Source: Bradyrhizobiaceae bacterium | GTDB lineage: Bacteria; Pseudomonadota; Alphaproteobacteria; Rhizobiales; Xanthobacteraceae | Reading direction: 5' to 3' | DNA length: 64,000 nt | Assembly: GCA_003963435.1 (NCBI GenBank) | Contig: RXJC01000054.1 | Location: forward strand, 43,909 to 107,908 | In this document: positions 52,693 through 63,176 of the stretch, one piece after another | Layout: every line of letters begins with the position of its first letter | How positions within the stretch are numbered: position 1 is the stretch's first letter | Translations under genes and position numbers: made by a program | The notes under the pieces: generated by a model | Told to the model about the DNA's origin: nothing | Database searches by the model: none | What the model saw: only the letters and a program-made list of their open reading frames with translations

Positions 52693-52814
52693 TCTTTGCG
52701 CGACTATAGTAGATTACTCGCCTCTTTCGAGTCGGATCGCCTAGGAAAATGGCATAATCCCCACACGCTAGACGACCGAGCCGGGTCGCCGGCGAACGGC
52801 ATCGTGGTGGGGAA
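52693..52814. promoter_or_regulatory. Divergent promoter region of the defence locus
   Basis: A 122-base spacer separates the start of the minus-strand AAA+ operon (52692) from the plus-strand nuclease/helicase pseudogene (52815). It must contain the operon promoter. A TATAGT hexamer lies at 52704-52709, but I cannot assign -35/-10 pairs with confidence. Confidence 0.35.
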
Positions 52815-55800
52815 ATGCAGAACGTCAGTGGGAATTTGTACCTGAGCTCGACCGATCTGGTCGGGCACCTGAACTGTACGTACCTCACGGAACTCAACCT
52901 CAAAGTGGCCAAGAGTGAGCTTCAGAAGCCCAAGGTCTGGGATCCGGTGCTTGAGACGCTTGCCGAGCGCGGCGCCGCGCACGAACAGGCCTTCATCGAT
53001 CACTTGAAGACGCTCGGCATGCCCGCGACGGTGATCGATGGAGTAGGGCTCGATCCCAAGTCCATTTCGGCGACCTTGGAGGCCATGACTCGCGGCGATG
53101 CGGTCATCGTTCAAGGAGCATTACAATCGGGGGCGTGGAACGGCCGGGCCGACGTGCTCGGCCGTGTGGAAACGCCGAGTCGGTTCGGAGCCTGGTCGTA
53201 TGAAGTTACCGATACAAAGCTCGCGCGCGAAACGAAGGGGAATACGGTTCTGCAGATATCGCTGTATTCGGACATGCTTTCCGCGATGCAGGGTGTAGAG
53301 CCGACTGCCGGCCCACGTCGTAACCCCGGGTACGAATTTTGAGCCGGAAACCTACCGTATCGCCGACTACTCAGCCTATTACCGGCATGTGAGATCAAGC
53401 CTCGAACAAGCGGTCGCCAACGGCGCCGGCTCCGCCTATCCCGAACCGATCGAACATTGCGACATTTGCCGGTGGCGCCGTGATTGCGACGACCGAAGGC
53501 GGCGGGACGACCACTTGTCGCTGGTCGCCGGTATCAGCAAGTCGCAGATCGGAGAATTGACTAGACGCGGAGTCGGCAGCACGGCCGCGCTCGCTGCAAT
53601 GCCCATTCCTCTGGAATGGAGGCCGGAACGCGGAGCTGCCAAAAGCTACGAAAAGGTCCGCGAGCAGGCGAGAATTCAGGTCGAAGGCAGGACGAGCGGC
53701 TCGATGAAGTACGAGGCGCTACCGCCGATCGCCGGCTTCGGTTTGTCGCGGCTTCCCGCGCCATCTCAAGGCGACATCTTCTTCGACTTCGAGGGTGATC
53801 CTTTCGTTGGAGAAGGTGGTCTGGAATTCCTGTTCGGCTACTCCTTCCTCGATCACGAAGGGAAGCCGACGTATGTCGGCGACTGGGCTTCGGACCGGCG
53901 GGAAGAGCGAGCCGCATTCGAGCACTTCGTCGACTTCGTGACCGAGCGCCTTAAATCCTATCCCGATCTGCACATCTACCATTTCGCGCCGTACGAGCCG
54001 GCCACCATGAAGCGCCTAATGGGCCGTTACGCCTCGCGCGAGAATGAGGTCGACAACCTTCTAAGGGCCGAGATTTTCGTTGATCTCTTTGCCATCGTCC
54101 GTCACGGGATTCGCGCCAGCGTGGAGAGCTATTCGATCAAGAAGCTGGAGCCCTTGTACTCGTTTACCCGCAGCGTTCCGCTGGAGGACGTCGGGGCGGT
54201 CATGGCCAGGATTCAGGCGCGCCTCGAAATGGCAGATGCCGCTGGCGTTCCCGATGCGGACAAGGACACGATCCGCGGTTACAACAAGGACGACTGCGAC
54301 TCGACGGCCGCGCTGCGGGAGTGGCTTGAAGCGCTGCGCGCCAGTCTCATTGCCGGCGGCGAAGTGATCGAACGGCCCGTTCCAAAACCCGCGGAGGTCA
54401 GCGAAAAACTCGGCGATTGGCAGAAGAGGGTGGCAGTGCTCGTCGGTCGGCTTACGGAAGGCATTCCGGATGATGTCGCCGAACGGACGCTCAAGCAGCA
54501 GGCCCGCTGGCTGCTGGCATTCATGCTGGACTTTCATGGCCGAGAGAAGAAGGCCGTTTGGTGGGAATATTTCCGGCTACGCGATCTTTCCGCCGAGGAC
54601 CTCCTCCACGAACGCGCCGGTCTCTCCGGGCTTACGTTCAAGGAAGCAGCCGGTGGCACCGCAAAGGTGCCAGTTCATAGGTACAGCTTCGTCCTTCAAG
54701 ACACCGATCTTCGGCCCGACAGCGAGCTCAGGAGCGTCGGAGGGCAGAAGTTCGGTAGCGTCGTCGCCATTTCGCATGAAGATCGCACCATCGACATCAA
54801 GAAGCGAGGCGACACAGCGGAATTCCATCCGGAAGCCGTCTTCGCCCACAAATCGATGGATCGCGACGAGCGTCCCGAGGCTCTCTTCCGGTTGGGACAG
54901 TACGTGGCAGAAAACGGAATTGAAGGAGCCGGCGAGCACCACGCCGCGCGCGATCTTCTCCTATCAACCGCACCGCGGCTGAAGGGAGAGAGCCTGCAGG
55001 TCAAAGGCGAGGATCGTTTGAAAACCGCTACCCGGGTTGCGCTTGCGTTGGATCAGAGCGTCTATCCAGTTCAAGGGCCGCCGGGCGCCGGGAAGACCTT
55101 TACCGGGGCTCGCATGATCTGCGCTCTTGTGCGCGCCGGAAAGCGAGTTGGGATAACCGCCAATAGCCACAAGGTCATCCGCAATCTCCTCGACGAGGTC
55201 GTCGAAGCTGCAGGCGAAGAAGGTCTTCCGATCCGCTGCGTTCAGAAGGTCGATGAAAAGCATCAAGAAAACGATCTCGGGAGCTTGAAGTTCGCCAAGA
55301 AGAACGAGCAAGCCCTCGACGCGCTTCGGACCAACAGTTCCGTCGGCGGAGGAACATCGTATTTCTGGGCTCGGCCGGACGCGCGCCTTAGTGTCGACGT
55401 GCTGTTCATCGATGAAGCCGCGCAGATGGCACTCGCGAACGTGCTGGCGGTCGCACAAGCTGCGCAGAGCGTCGTTCTCCTGGGAGACCCGCGGCAATTG
55501 GAGCAGCCAATTCAAGGAAGCCATCCTGATGGCGTCGGAGTGTCAGCCCTGGATCATGTCCTCGGCCCCCATGCCACGATTCCGGCCGATCGGGGTCTGT
55601 TCCTCGCCGAAACGTGACGGCTCCATCCGCTCATCTGTGCCTTCAATTCGGAGCTGTTTTACGAAGGTCGCCTGAAGTCTCGGCCAGGACTTGAGCGGCA
55701 AGAAATCAGGATCAATTCCGGACTTAACGGTTCTGGCCTTCGGTACCTTCCGGTCCCGCACGACGGAAATCAGAGTTCGTCCCCGGAAGAAGCCGATGCG

Positions 55801-56214
55801 ATCCGCGACCTCATTGCGGACATCCTGGGATCCGACACGACCTGGGTCGACCGAAAGGGCAATGAGTCTGCGATTTCGCTCGAAGATGTCCTCATCATAG
55901 CTCCATACAATGCGCAGGTGTTCGAGCTGCAGGAGCGACTTCCCGGCGCTCGCATCGGCACCGTGGACAAGTTTCAGGGCCAAGAGGCGCCCATCGTCAT
56001 CTATTCCATGGCGACCTCCAGTCATGCGGATGCGCCGCGCGGAATGGAATTCCTGTACAGCGCCAACCGATTGAACGTGGCAGTTTCGCGAGCGAAGTGC
56101 CTCTGCATCGTGGTCGCCTCGCCACGTGTGTTAGAGGCCGAGTGTCGGACGCCTCGCCAGATGCAGCTCGCAAATGCCTTCTGTCGCTATGCCGAGTTGG
56201 CCTCCGTGCTTTGA
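52815..56214 (+). pseudogene. TM0106-type RecB-like nuclease plus DEDD/SF1 helicase, broken
   Basis: The full protein would have an N-terminal RecB-family nuclease (DLVGHLNCTYLTELNL, Asp/Glu/Lys region SYEVTDTKLAR), a Cys cluster (CDICRWRRDC), a DEDD exonuclease-like part (FFDFEGDPF, YNKDDCDS) and an SF1 helicase (GPPGAGKTFTG, FIDEAAQMA, VDKFQGQEAPIV, NVAVSRAKC). One extra base near 53310 shifts the frame. A TGA at 55615-55617 replaces the conserved Trp of the T-W-R-L-H-P motif, after which the frame continues to 56214. The ATG at 52815 has a GGGGAA site. Two lesions suggest real decay. Confidence 0.85.
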
Positions 56215-56250
56215 CGGGTCTCAAATGCAAAAAAGCTCCCTTCTCTCCAA

Positions 56251-56266
56251 AAAGCTCGCTTTTTTT
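56251..56266. terminator. AAAAAGC-TC-GCTTTTT hairpin
   Basis: A 7-base perfect stem, 2-base loop and T run just downstream of the nuclease/helicase pseudogene. The symmetry allows termination in both directions. Confidence 0.5.
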
Positions 56267-56344
56267 GCCAAAAAGGTGGTACACACGGGTGGTACACGGC
56301 CTCCGCCGGCCGTTGAAAAAAGCCTTAGTTTATAGTGGTTTTTT

Positions 56345-56386
56345 GAGAGGGTGGTTCGCTGGGTGAGAGTCCCACTCTCTCCGCCA
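56345..56386 (+). other. tRNA-Ser-like 3' end, candidate attachment site/island edge
   Basis: The sequence GGGTGAGAGTCCCACTCTCT followed by CCGCCA has a T-arm-like GGG-N7-CCC and an acceptor-like end with encoded CCA, as in tRNA-Ser 3' ends. No complete tRNA is present upstream. Genomic islands in Proteobacteria often leave such a 3' copy at one border. The loop bases (TGAGAGT instead of TTCRANT) are degenerate. Confidence 0.5.
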
Positions 56387-56510
56387 TTGCTCCGCAAATG
56401 CAGTTTTCGCAAGAGTGTCGCGCCGAAGCCCGCAGGGCGAAGGCGGCGTGGTTGCCATACGGCTTGCCAAGCCGGCGTCGAATTTTCTTCTGCACCCTCC
56501 GCCATCAGCC

Positions 56511-57464
56511 TCATCCCGCCACCCTCCACCGGCCATCTCCCGCCCGCTTCAGCGCGGGATCGCTCACCCGCACATGCTCGCCGAGAAAATCGATGAACGC
56601 GCGCACCCGCGCGGGCAGCGGCGCGGTGTGGCCGACATAGACGGCGTGGACGTCTTCGCGGTCGCCGGGATTGTAGTTTTGCAGCACCGGGACGAGACGG
56701 CCGGATTCAATGTCGGGGCCGATGTGGAAGAGGGCGAGGCGGGCGAGACCGACGCCGCCGAGGCAGAGCCGGCGGGCGGCTTCGCCGTCGCTGACGCGCG
56801 CGACGGGCGGCGGCATGGCTTCCTCGGTGTGGTCGCCGCGCTTGAACGGCCAGCCGCGGATACTGCGCGGAAAGGTCCAGCCGATGCCGCGGTGCTCGGC
56901 GAGATCGGCCGGTATCTTCGGCGTGCCGCAGCGGGCGAGATAGTCCGGCGCGCCGACCACGACCATGCGGCTGGTGCCAAGTTTTCGCGCGATCAGACGC
57001 GATGCCCGCAACGGGCCGACGCGAATGGCGACGTCGGCGCGCTCCTGCATCAGGTCGATCAGCGTGTCGGTCAACACGAGATCGAGCGTGACATCGGGAT
57101 GCTGCTTCAGAAAGCGCGGGATCAACGGCATCACATGCAGCATGCCGAACGGAATGTTGCAGTTGACCGTGAGGCGGCCGCGCGGCGCCGCCCCTGATGC
57201 CGCCTCGCGCTCGGCCTCCTCCATCTCGGCGAGGATGCGCACCGCGCGCTCGTAGAAGGCGCGGCCTTCCTCCGTCAGCGTCAGCTTCCGCGTGGTCCGG
57301 TTGACCAGCCGCGCGCCGAGGCGCGCCTCCAGCCGCGAGATCAGCTTGCTCACGCCCGACGGGGTCAGGCGCAGCTTTCTCGCGGCCTGGGTGAAGCCGC
57401 CGAGATCGACGACGCGGACGAACACCTCCATCTCGGCGGCGCGGTTGGTGTCGAAACGGGCCAT
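56511..57464 (-). CDS. LysR-type regulator, divergent from MFS gene
   Basis: The 317-residue LysR protein has the HTH in FTQAARKLRLTPSGVSKLIS, RLEARLGARLVNRTTRKLTL, and a substrate-binding domain typical of the group regulating neighbouring transporters or reductases. The first 11 residues may be extra, since a start at MEVFVRVVDLGG (57431) also fits. Ninety-eight bases separate it from the MFS gene. It is GC-rich and looks like core genome. Confidence 0.9.
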   Translation of the reverse strand: MARFDTNRAAEMEVFVRVVDLGGFTQAARKLRLTPSGVSKLISRLEARLGARLVNRTTRKLTLTEEGRAFYERAVRILAEMEEAEREAASGAAPRGRLTVNCNIPFGMLHVMPLIPRFLKQHPDVTLDLVLTDTLIDLMQERADVAIRVGPLRASRLIARKLGTSRMVVVGAPDYLARCGTPKIPADLAEHRGIGWTFPRSIRGWPFKRGDHTEEAMPPPVARVSDGEAARRLCLGGVGLARLALFHIGPDIESGRLVPVLQNYNPGDREDVHAVYVGHTAPLPARVRAFIDFLGEHVRVSDPALKRAGDGRWRVAG

Positions 57465-57562
57465 ATTGAATTCACGTCACAAATGATTGGATTGCGGACA
57501 TTCTAATGGTTCTGCGGCAGGACCGCTATCTGCGTGGCTCGTCTCATCCATTGGAGCCACGC

Positions 57563-58744
57563 ATGCCTCCCGCCGTTCTCGCTCTCACCGCCGGTGCCTT
57601 CGGCATCGGCACCACTGAATTCATCATCATGGGCCTGTTGCTCCAGGTCGCGGCCGACATGCATGTCTCGGTGCCGGTCGCAGGGCTGCTCATCTCCGGC
57701 TATGCCCTCGGCGTCTTCGTCGGCGCGCCGGTGCTGACGCTGGCGATGCGGCGCATGCCGCGGAAAACAGTGCTGCTGGCGCTGATGGCGATCTTCACGC
57801 TCGGCAATGCGGCCTGCGCGCTGGCGCCGAACTACGAATTGCTGATGGCGGCGCGGGTGCTGACCTCGCTCGCCCACGGCACGTTCTTCGGCGTCGGCTC
57901 GGTCGTCGCCACCAGCCTCGTCGCCGAGGACAAGCGCGCCTCCGCCATCGCCACCATGTTCATCGGCCTGACGGTCGCGACGCTTCTGGGCGTGCCCTTC
58001 GGCGCCTGGTTCGGCCTGATGCTCGGCTGGCGCGCGGCGTTCTGGGCGGTGACGGTCATCGGCGTGGTTGCGTTCGCGGTGGTCGCTGTGCTCGTCCCCG
58101 GTCATGTCGGCCATGGCGACAAGCCGGTCTCGCTCGCCGACGAGGCCGCGGTGCTCGGCCGTCCGCAGGTCCTGCTCGGCCTTGCCATGACCGTGTTCGG
58201 CTTCGCCGGCCTGTTCGTCGTGTTCACTTACATCCAGCCGATCCTGACGCGTTTCACCGGCTTTTCGGAGGCCGCGGTGTCGCCGATCCTGCTGGTGTTC
58301 GGCGTTGGGCTCGCGATCGGCAATGTCGCCGGCGGCAAGCTCGCCGACCGCGGTCTTGCGCGCGCCCTGATCGGCACGCTCGCCGCGCTCGCCATCGTGC
58401 TGCTCGGCCTTGCCGCGGTGCTGTCGGTCAAGATCCCCGCGGTCATGCTGATCCTGCTGCTGGGCGTCGCCGCTTTCGCAACCGTCGCACCCCTCCAGCT
58501 TCGCGTGCTGGAAGCTGCCGGTCCCCATGGCCGCACGCTCGCCTCCAGCCTCAACATTGCCGCCTTCAATCTCGGCAATGCGCTGGGCGCCTGGGCCGGC
58601 GGCGTCACCATCGACCGCGGGTTCGGCCTTTCCACGCTGCCGCTGGTTGCGGCCGGCATCACCGCGATCGGCCTCGTGCTGGCGCTGTGGAGCCTTCAGC
58701 TCGACCGCAGGCAGGCCGTCGTTGCGGCGTGCCCGGCGGAATAG
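57563..58744 (+). CDS. MFS drug/sugar exporter (DHA1 type)
   Basis: The start at 57563 (MPPAVLALTAGAFGIGTTEF) follows TTGGAG. The 393-residue protein has twelve helices and signature segments GLLLQVAADMHVSVPVAGLLI, the loop MRRMPRKTVL and AHGTFFGVGSVVATSLV. This matches the AraJ/YdhP-like DHA1 exporters. It is probably controlled by the divergent LysR protein and co-transcribed with the aldo/keto reductase 10 bases downstream. Confidence 0.9.
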   Translation: MPPAVLALTAGAFGIGTTEFIIMGLLLQVAADMHVSVPVAGLLISGYALGVFVGAPVLTLAMRRMPRKTVLLALMAIFTLGNAACALAPNYELLMAARVLTSLAHGTFFGVGSVVATSLVAEDKRASAIATMFIGLTVATLLGVPFGAWFGLMLGWRAAFWAVTVIGVVAFAVVAVLVPGHVGHGDKPVSLADEAAVLGRPQVLLGLAMTVFGFAGLFVVFTYIQPILTRFTGFSEAAVSPILLVFGVGLAIGNVAGGKLADRGLARALIGTLAALAIVLLGLAAVLSVKIPAVMLILLLGVAAFATVAPLQLRVLEAAGPHGRTLASSLNIAAFNLGNALGAWAGGVTIDRGFGLSTLPLVAAGITAIGLVLALWSLQLDRRQAVVAACPAE

Positions 58745-58754
58745 GAGAGCGGTC

Positions 58755-59789
<1,035 letters not shown>

Positions 59790-59912
59790 GAGAGTGGTTA
59801 TATAGGCGGCGCTCCTGATAGAGCGTTGCGGCAATGCGCCATGCAGAAACGCACCTGTACATGGTCGCGTGACGTCCATAACCTCCGCGGCGCAATTTTT
59901 GGGAGATGCGAC

Positions 59913-61487
59913 GTGGCGAAGAAGGCGGCAGCCAAGACGAGAACTGCACCGAAGACATCGGCGAAATCATCGAACAAGACCGGTGCTGCCCGAAAGGGCG
60001 CCGTCGCGAAAACCGCGAAGAGAACGGTCAAGAAAGCGGCTCCGCGCAAATCGACCGCGGCACGCCGTCCCAAGGGACCGGCCTGGCAATGGTCGGCGGT
60101 GGAGACCGCAGCCGCGATCCGCTCCGGCGCGATCTCCGCCGTCGAGACGGTCGAGGCCCATCTCGAACGGATGCGCGCCGTCAATCCGCAGCTGAACGCG
60201 GTGGTCGTCGACCTCGGTGAGGAAGCATTGAAGGCGGCCCATGCCGCCGACAAGCAGCGCGCCAAGGGCGGTGCGCTCGGCCTTCTGCACGGCGTGCCGA
60301 TCACGATCAAGGAAAACGTCGACTACGAAGGCCGGCCGAATTTCAACGGCGTACCCGCCAACAAGGGCCTGATCGCGCCGTCGGATGCGCCGGTGGTGCG
60401 CAACCTGAAGAAGGCCGGCGCGATCGTCATCGGGCTCACCAACACGCCGGAATTCTCCTTCCGCGGCTTCACCGACAATCCCCTGCACGGGCTGACGCTC
60501 AACCCCTGGGATCCCGATATCACCTGCGGCGGCTCGTCGGGCGGTGCGGGTTCGGCGGTCGCCGCCGGCATCGGCACCATCGCCCATGGCAACGACATCG
60601 GCGGCTCGCTGCGCTGGCCCGCGCATTGCAACGGCGTCGCCACCATCAAGCCGACGCAGGGACGCATTCCCGCGTTCAACGAGAGTGCAACGGCCGAGCG
60701 GCCGATGCTGGCGCATCTGATGTCGGCGCAGGGGCCGCTCGCCCGCCACGTCGCCGACGTCCGCCTCGCGCTGGAGGCGATGAGCCAGCGCGATCCGCGC
60801 GATCCCTGGTGGGTGCCGGCACCGCTGGTTGGCGAGAAGCCGAAGGGGCCGATCAAGGTGGCTCTGGCCAAGATCCCGGAGGACATGGACGTCGATCCGT
60901 CCGTCGCGGCGGCGCTGCGCCAGGCCGCGGACCATCTCGAACGTTCCGGCTACCGCGTCAGCGAGGTCGAGGTCCCCGACATCAACGGCGTCTGGCAGAC
61001 CTGGTGCGACATCATCACCAACGAGACCGTGGTGATGCAGGAAGCCGGCATGCTGAAGGTCACCTCGGAAGACTTCCACAAGGCGTGGAACGGCATGAAA
61101 ACCAAGGCCAATGTGCTCGATCTCAAGGCCTGGATGCAGGCGACCGCCGCGCGCAACGGCCACATCCGTGCCTGGCAATTGTTCTTCGAGGAGTACCCGG
61201 TGGTGCTGGCGCCGACCACGGTGAAGCCGACGCCGGGCCCGCGCGACGACACCGTCAGCGCCGAGCGCGTGAAGGAGATCTTCTGGGGCGAGATCCGCTT
61301 CATCTCCGCGATCAACGTGCTGGGCCTGCCCGGCGCGGTGGTGCCGGTGGCGGTGCACGACGGCCAGCCGATCGGCGTGCAGCTCATTACCGGGCGCTAT
61401 CGCGAGGATCTCGCGCTCGACGCGGCGGCCGCGATCGAGAAGCGCGCCGGCGTGCTCGCTCATCGGCTGTGGGAGAGGATGGGCTGA
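59913..61487 (+). CDS. Amidase-signature enzyme with a histone-like N-terminal tail
   Basis: I choose the GTG at 59913, which follows GGGAGATGCGAC. It gives a tail of about 55 Lys/Ala-rich residues (AKKAAAKTRTAPKTSAKSSN, KTGAARKGAVAKTAKRTVKK), then the amidase signature domain: catalytic Lys in PITIKENVD, Ser in GGSSGGAGSAV and the nucleophile in GNDIGGSLRWPA. It hydrolyses amides, probably in the cytoplasm. The histone-H1-like tail is unusual for this family. The function of the tail is unknown. Confidence 0.88.
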   Translation: MAKKAAAKTRTAPKTSAKSSNKTGAARKGAVAKTAKRTVKKAAPRKSTAARRPKGPAWQWSAVETAAAIRSGAISAVETVEAHLERMRAVNPQLNAVVVDLGEEALKAAHAADKQRAKGGALGLLHGVPITIKENVDYEGRPNFNGVPANKGLIAPSDAPVVRNLKKAGAIVIGLTNTPEFSFRGFTDNPLHGLTLNPWDPDITCGGSSGGAGSAVAAGIGTIAHGNDIGGSLRWPAHCNGVATIKPTQGRIPAFNESATAERPMLAHLMSAQGPLARHVADVRLALEAMSQRDPRDPWWVPAPLVGEKPKGPIKVALAKIPEDMDVDPSVAAALRQAADHLERSGYRVSEVEVPDINGVWQTWCDIITNETVVMQEAGMLKVTSEDFHKAWNGMKTKANVLDLKAWMQATAARNGHIRAWQLFFEEYPVVLAPTTVKPTPGPRDDTVSAERVKEIFWGEIRFISAINVLGLPGAVVPVAVHDGQPIGVQLITGRYREDLALDAAAAIEKRAGVLAHRLWERMG

Positions 61488-61515
61488 GACTGCGACCCAT
61501 CGCAGCGTTGACGGT

Positions 61516-61655
61516 GCCCCCTCTCCCCTTGTGGGAGAGGGTGGCTTCGCGGAGCGAAGCCGGGTGAGGGGTTCTCTCCCCAAGCATGGTTTCGCGCGTG
61601 GAGAGAACCCCTCATCCGGCGCTTCGCGCCACCTTCTCCCACAAGGGGAGAAGGG
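61516..61655. repeat. Long inverted repeat downstream of amidase
   Basis: Two arms of about 55-60 bases face each other: CTCCCCTTGTGGGAGAGGG and GGGTGAGGGGTTCTCTCC on the left match GGAGAGAACCCCTCATCC and CTTCTCCCACAAGGGGAG on the right. The arms also contain smaller hairpins (GGCTTCGC-GGA-GCGAAGCC). I associate this kind of element with Bradyrhizobium intergenic repeats. It may act as a terminator for the amidase gene. Confidence 0.75.
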
Positions 61656-61862
61656 AAGAAGCGGCGGGACAGCGTGCAAACTCATTAACGCAATTTAACC
61701 CGAATTCCAGGCAATTCGCCGACAAGCGTTAGGGTTACTTCCTCGATCTCTAAGCGAATTATTGTCCGCTTTACCACCCGCCTCTAACACGAGGACGGCG
61801 GACAACGCACATGCCTCATTCCAGGCCAATAAGTGCGGACCGCTCCACGCGGAGGTGGCACG
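61656..61862. other. metY leader region
   Basis: Upstream of metY is about 200 bases with no gene. I looked for a SAM-II riboswitch, common before alphaproteobacterial met genes, but could not match its conserved pseudoknot bases. The metY ribosome binding site GGAGG lies 9 bases before the start. Confidence 0.35.
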
Positions 61863-63164
61863 ATGCGCAACGAGACGATCGCTATTCACGCCGGTTACGA
61901 GCCCGAAGCGACCACGCACGCGGTTGCCGTGCCGATCTACCAGACCGCGGCCTATGCCTTCGACAGCGCCGATCACGGCGCGGCGCTCTTCAATCTGGAG
62001 GCCGAGGGCTTTCGCTACAGCCGCATCGCCAACCCGACCAGTGCGGTCTTGGAGAAGCGCATCGCCCAGCTCGAAGGCGGCGTCGGCGCGCTCGCGGTCG
62101 CGACCGGCCAGGCGGCGCTGCACTTTGCTTTCGTCAACGTCGCCGATCACGGCGGCAACATCGTCTCCGTGCCGCAGCTTTACGGCACCACGCACACGCT
62201 GCTCTCGCACATCCTGCCGCGGCAGGGCATCACCGGCCGCTTCGCCGAGAGCGACAAGCCGGATGCGATCGAGAAGCTGATCGACGAGAACACCCGCGCG
62301 GTGTTCGCCGAGACCATCGGCAATCCCGCCGGCAATGTCTGCGACATCGAGGCGCTGGCGAAAATCGCGCATGCGCATGGCGTGCCGCTGATCGTCGACA
62401 ACACGGTGGCGACCCCGATCCTGCTCAAGCCGTTCGACTACGGCGCCGACATCGCCGTGCATTCGCTGACCAAGTTCCTGGGCGGCCACGGCACCACGCT
62501 CGGCGGCGCCATCGTCGATTCCGGAAATTTCCCCTGGGCCGAGCACGCCGAGCGCTTCCCGGCCTACAACAAGCCGGATGCCTCCTATCACGGCCTCGTC
62601 TACGCCGAGCGCTTCGGCAAGACCGCCTATATCGAGCGGGCGCGCAGCGTCTATCAGCGCACCATGGGCTCGGTGCTGTCGCCCTTCAACGCCTTCCTGC
62701 TGCTGCAGGGCATCGAGACCGTGGCGTTGCGCATGGAGCGCCATGTCGAGAACGCCCGCAAGGTTGCCGAATTTTTGCGCGGCGATCCGCGTGTGGCTTG
62801 GGTCAACTACGCCGGTTTCCCCGACAGCCCCTATTATCCGCTGGTGCAGAAATATCTCGACGGCAACGCCTCCTCGCTGTTCACCTTCGGCATCAAGGGC
62901 GGAATGGAAGCGGGCAAGACCTTCTATGATGCGCTGAAGCTGATCACGCGCCTCGTCAATATCGGCGATGCCAAATCGCTGGCCTGCCATCCGGCCTCGA
63001 CCACCCATCGTCAGATGTCGGTGGAGCAGCAGCGCGTTGCCGGCGTGCTCCCGGAAACCATCCGGCTCTCGATCGGCATCGAGCACGTCTCCGACATCAT
63101 CGAGGACATTGACCAGGCGCTGGACAAGGCCTGCCGGTCGGCGCGCCTCGAAGCCGCGGAGTAG
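61863..63164 (+). CDS. metY: O-acetylhomoserine sulfhydrylase (MetY-type)
   Basis: The 433-residue PLP enzyme of the Cys/Met gamma family converts O-acyl-homoserine and sulfide to homocysteine. The length and motifs (VPIYQTAAYAFDSADHGAAL, FRYSRIANPTSAVLEKRIAQ, PLP Lys in HSLTKFLGGHGTTLGG, PASTTHRQMS) fit MetY rather than the shorter MetZ. It is 12 bases upstream of metA and in the same operon, giving the O-acylhomoserine route to methionine. Confidence 0.9.
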   Translation: MRNETIAIHAGYEPEATTHAVAVPIYQTAAYAFDSADHGAALFNLEAEGFRYSRIANPTSAVLEKRIAQLEGGVGALAVATGQAALHFAFVNVADHGGNIVSVPQLYGTTHTLLSHILPRQGITGRFAESDKPDAIEKLIDENTRAVFAETIGNPAGNVCDIEALAKIAHAHGVPLIVDNTVATPILLKPFDYGADIAVHSLTKFLGGHGTTLGGAIVDSGNFPWAEHAERFPAYNKPDASYHGLVYAERFGKTAYIERARSVYQRTMGSVLSPFNAFLLLQGIETVALRMERHVENARKVAEFLRGDPRVAWVNYAGFPDSPYYPLVQKYLDGNASSLFTFGIKGGMEAGKTFYDALKLITRLVNIGDAKSLACHPASTTHRQMSVEQQRVAGVLPETIRLSIGIEHVSDIIEDIDQALDKACRSARLEAAE

Positions 63165-63176
63165 GCGGCCGCGCCA

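Noticed and set aside
56221-56340. Possible CRISPR-like or tandem repeats in the AAAAAGCTC/GGTGGTACAC stretch
   Set aside because: Only two short imperfect copies occur (GGTGGTACAC twice); there is no regular spacer pattern.
59967-61685. 572-codon minus-strand frame opposite the amidase
   Set aside because: It is antisense to the amidase and partly overlaps the inverted repeat; no motif supports it.
61656-61862. Possible SAM-II riboswitch upstream of metY-metA
   Set aside because: The context fits, but I could not place the conserved pseudoknot and SAM-contact bases in this stretch; a covariance-model search would decide.
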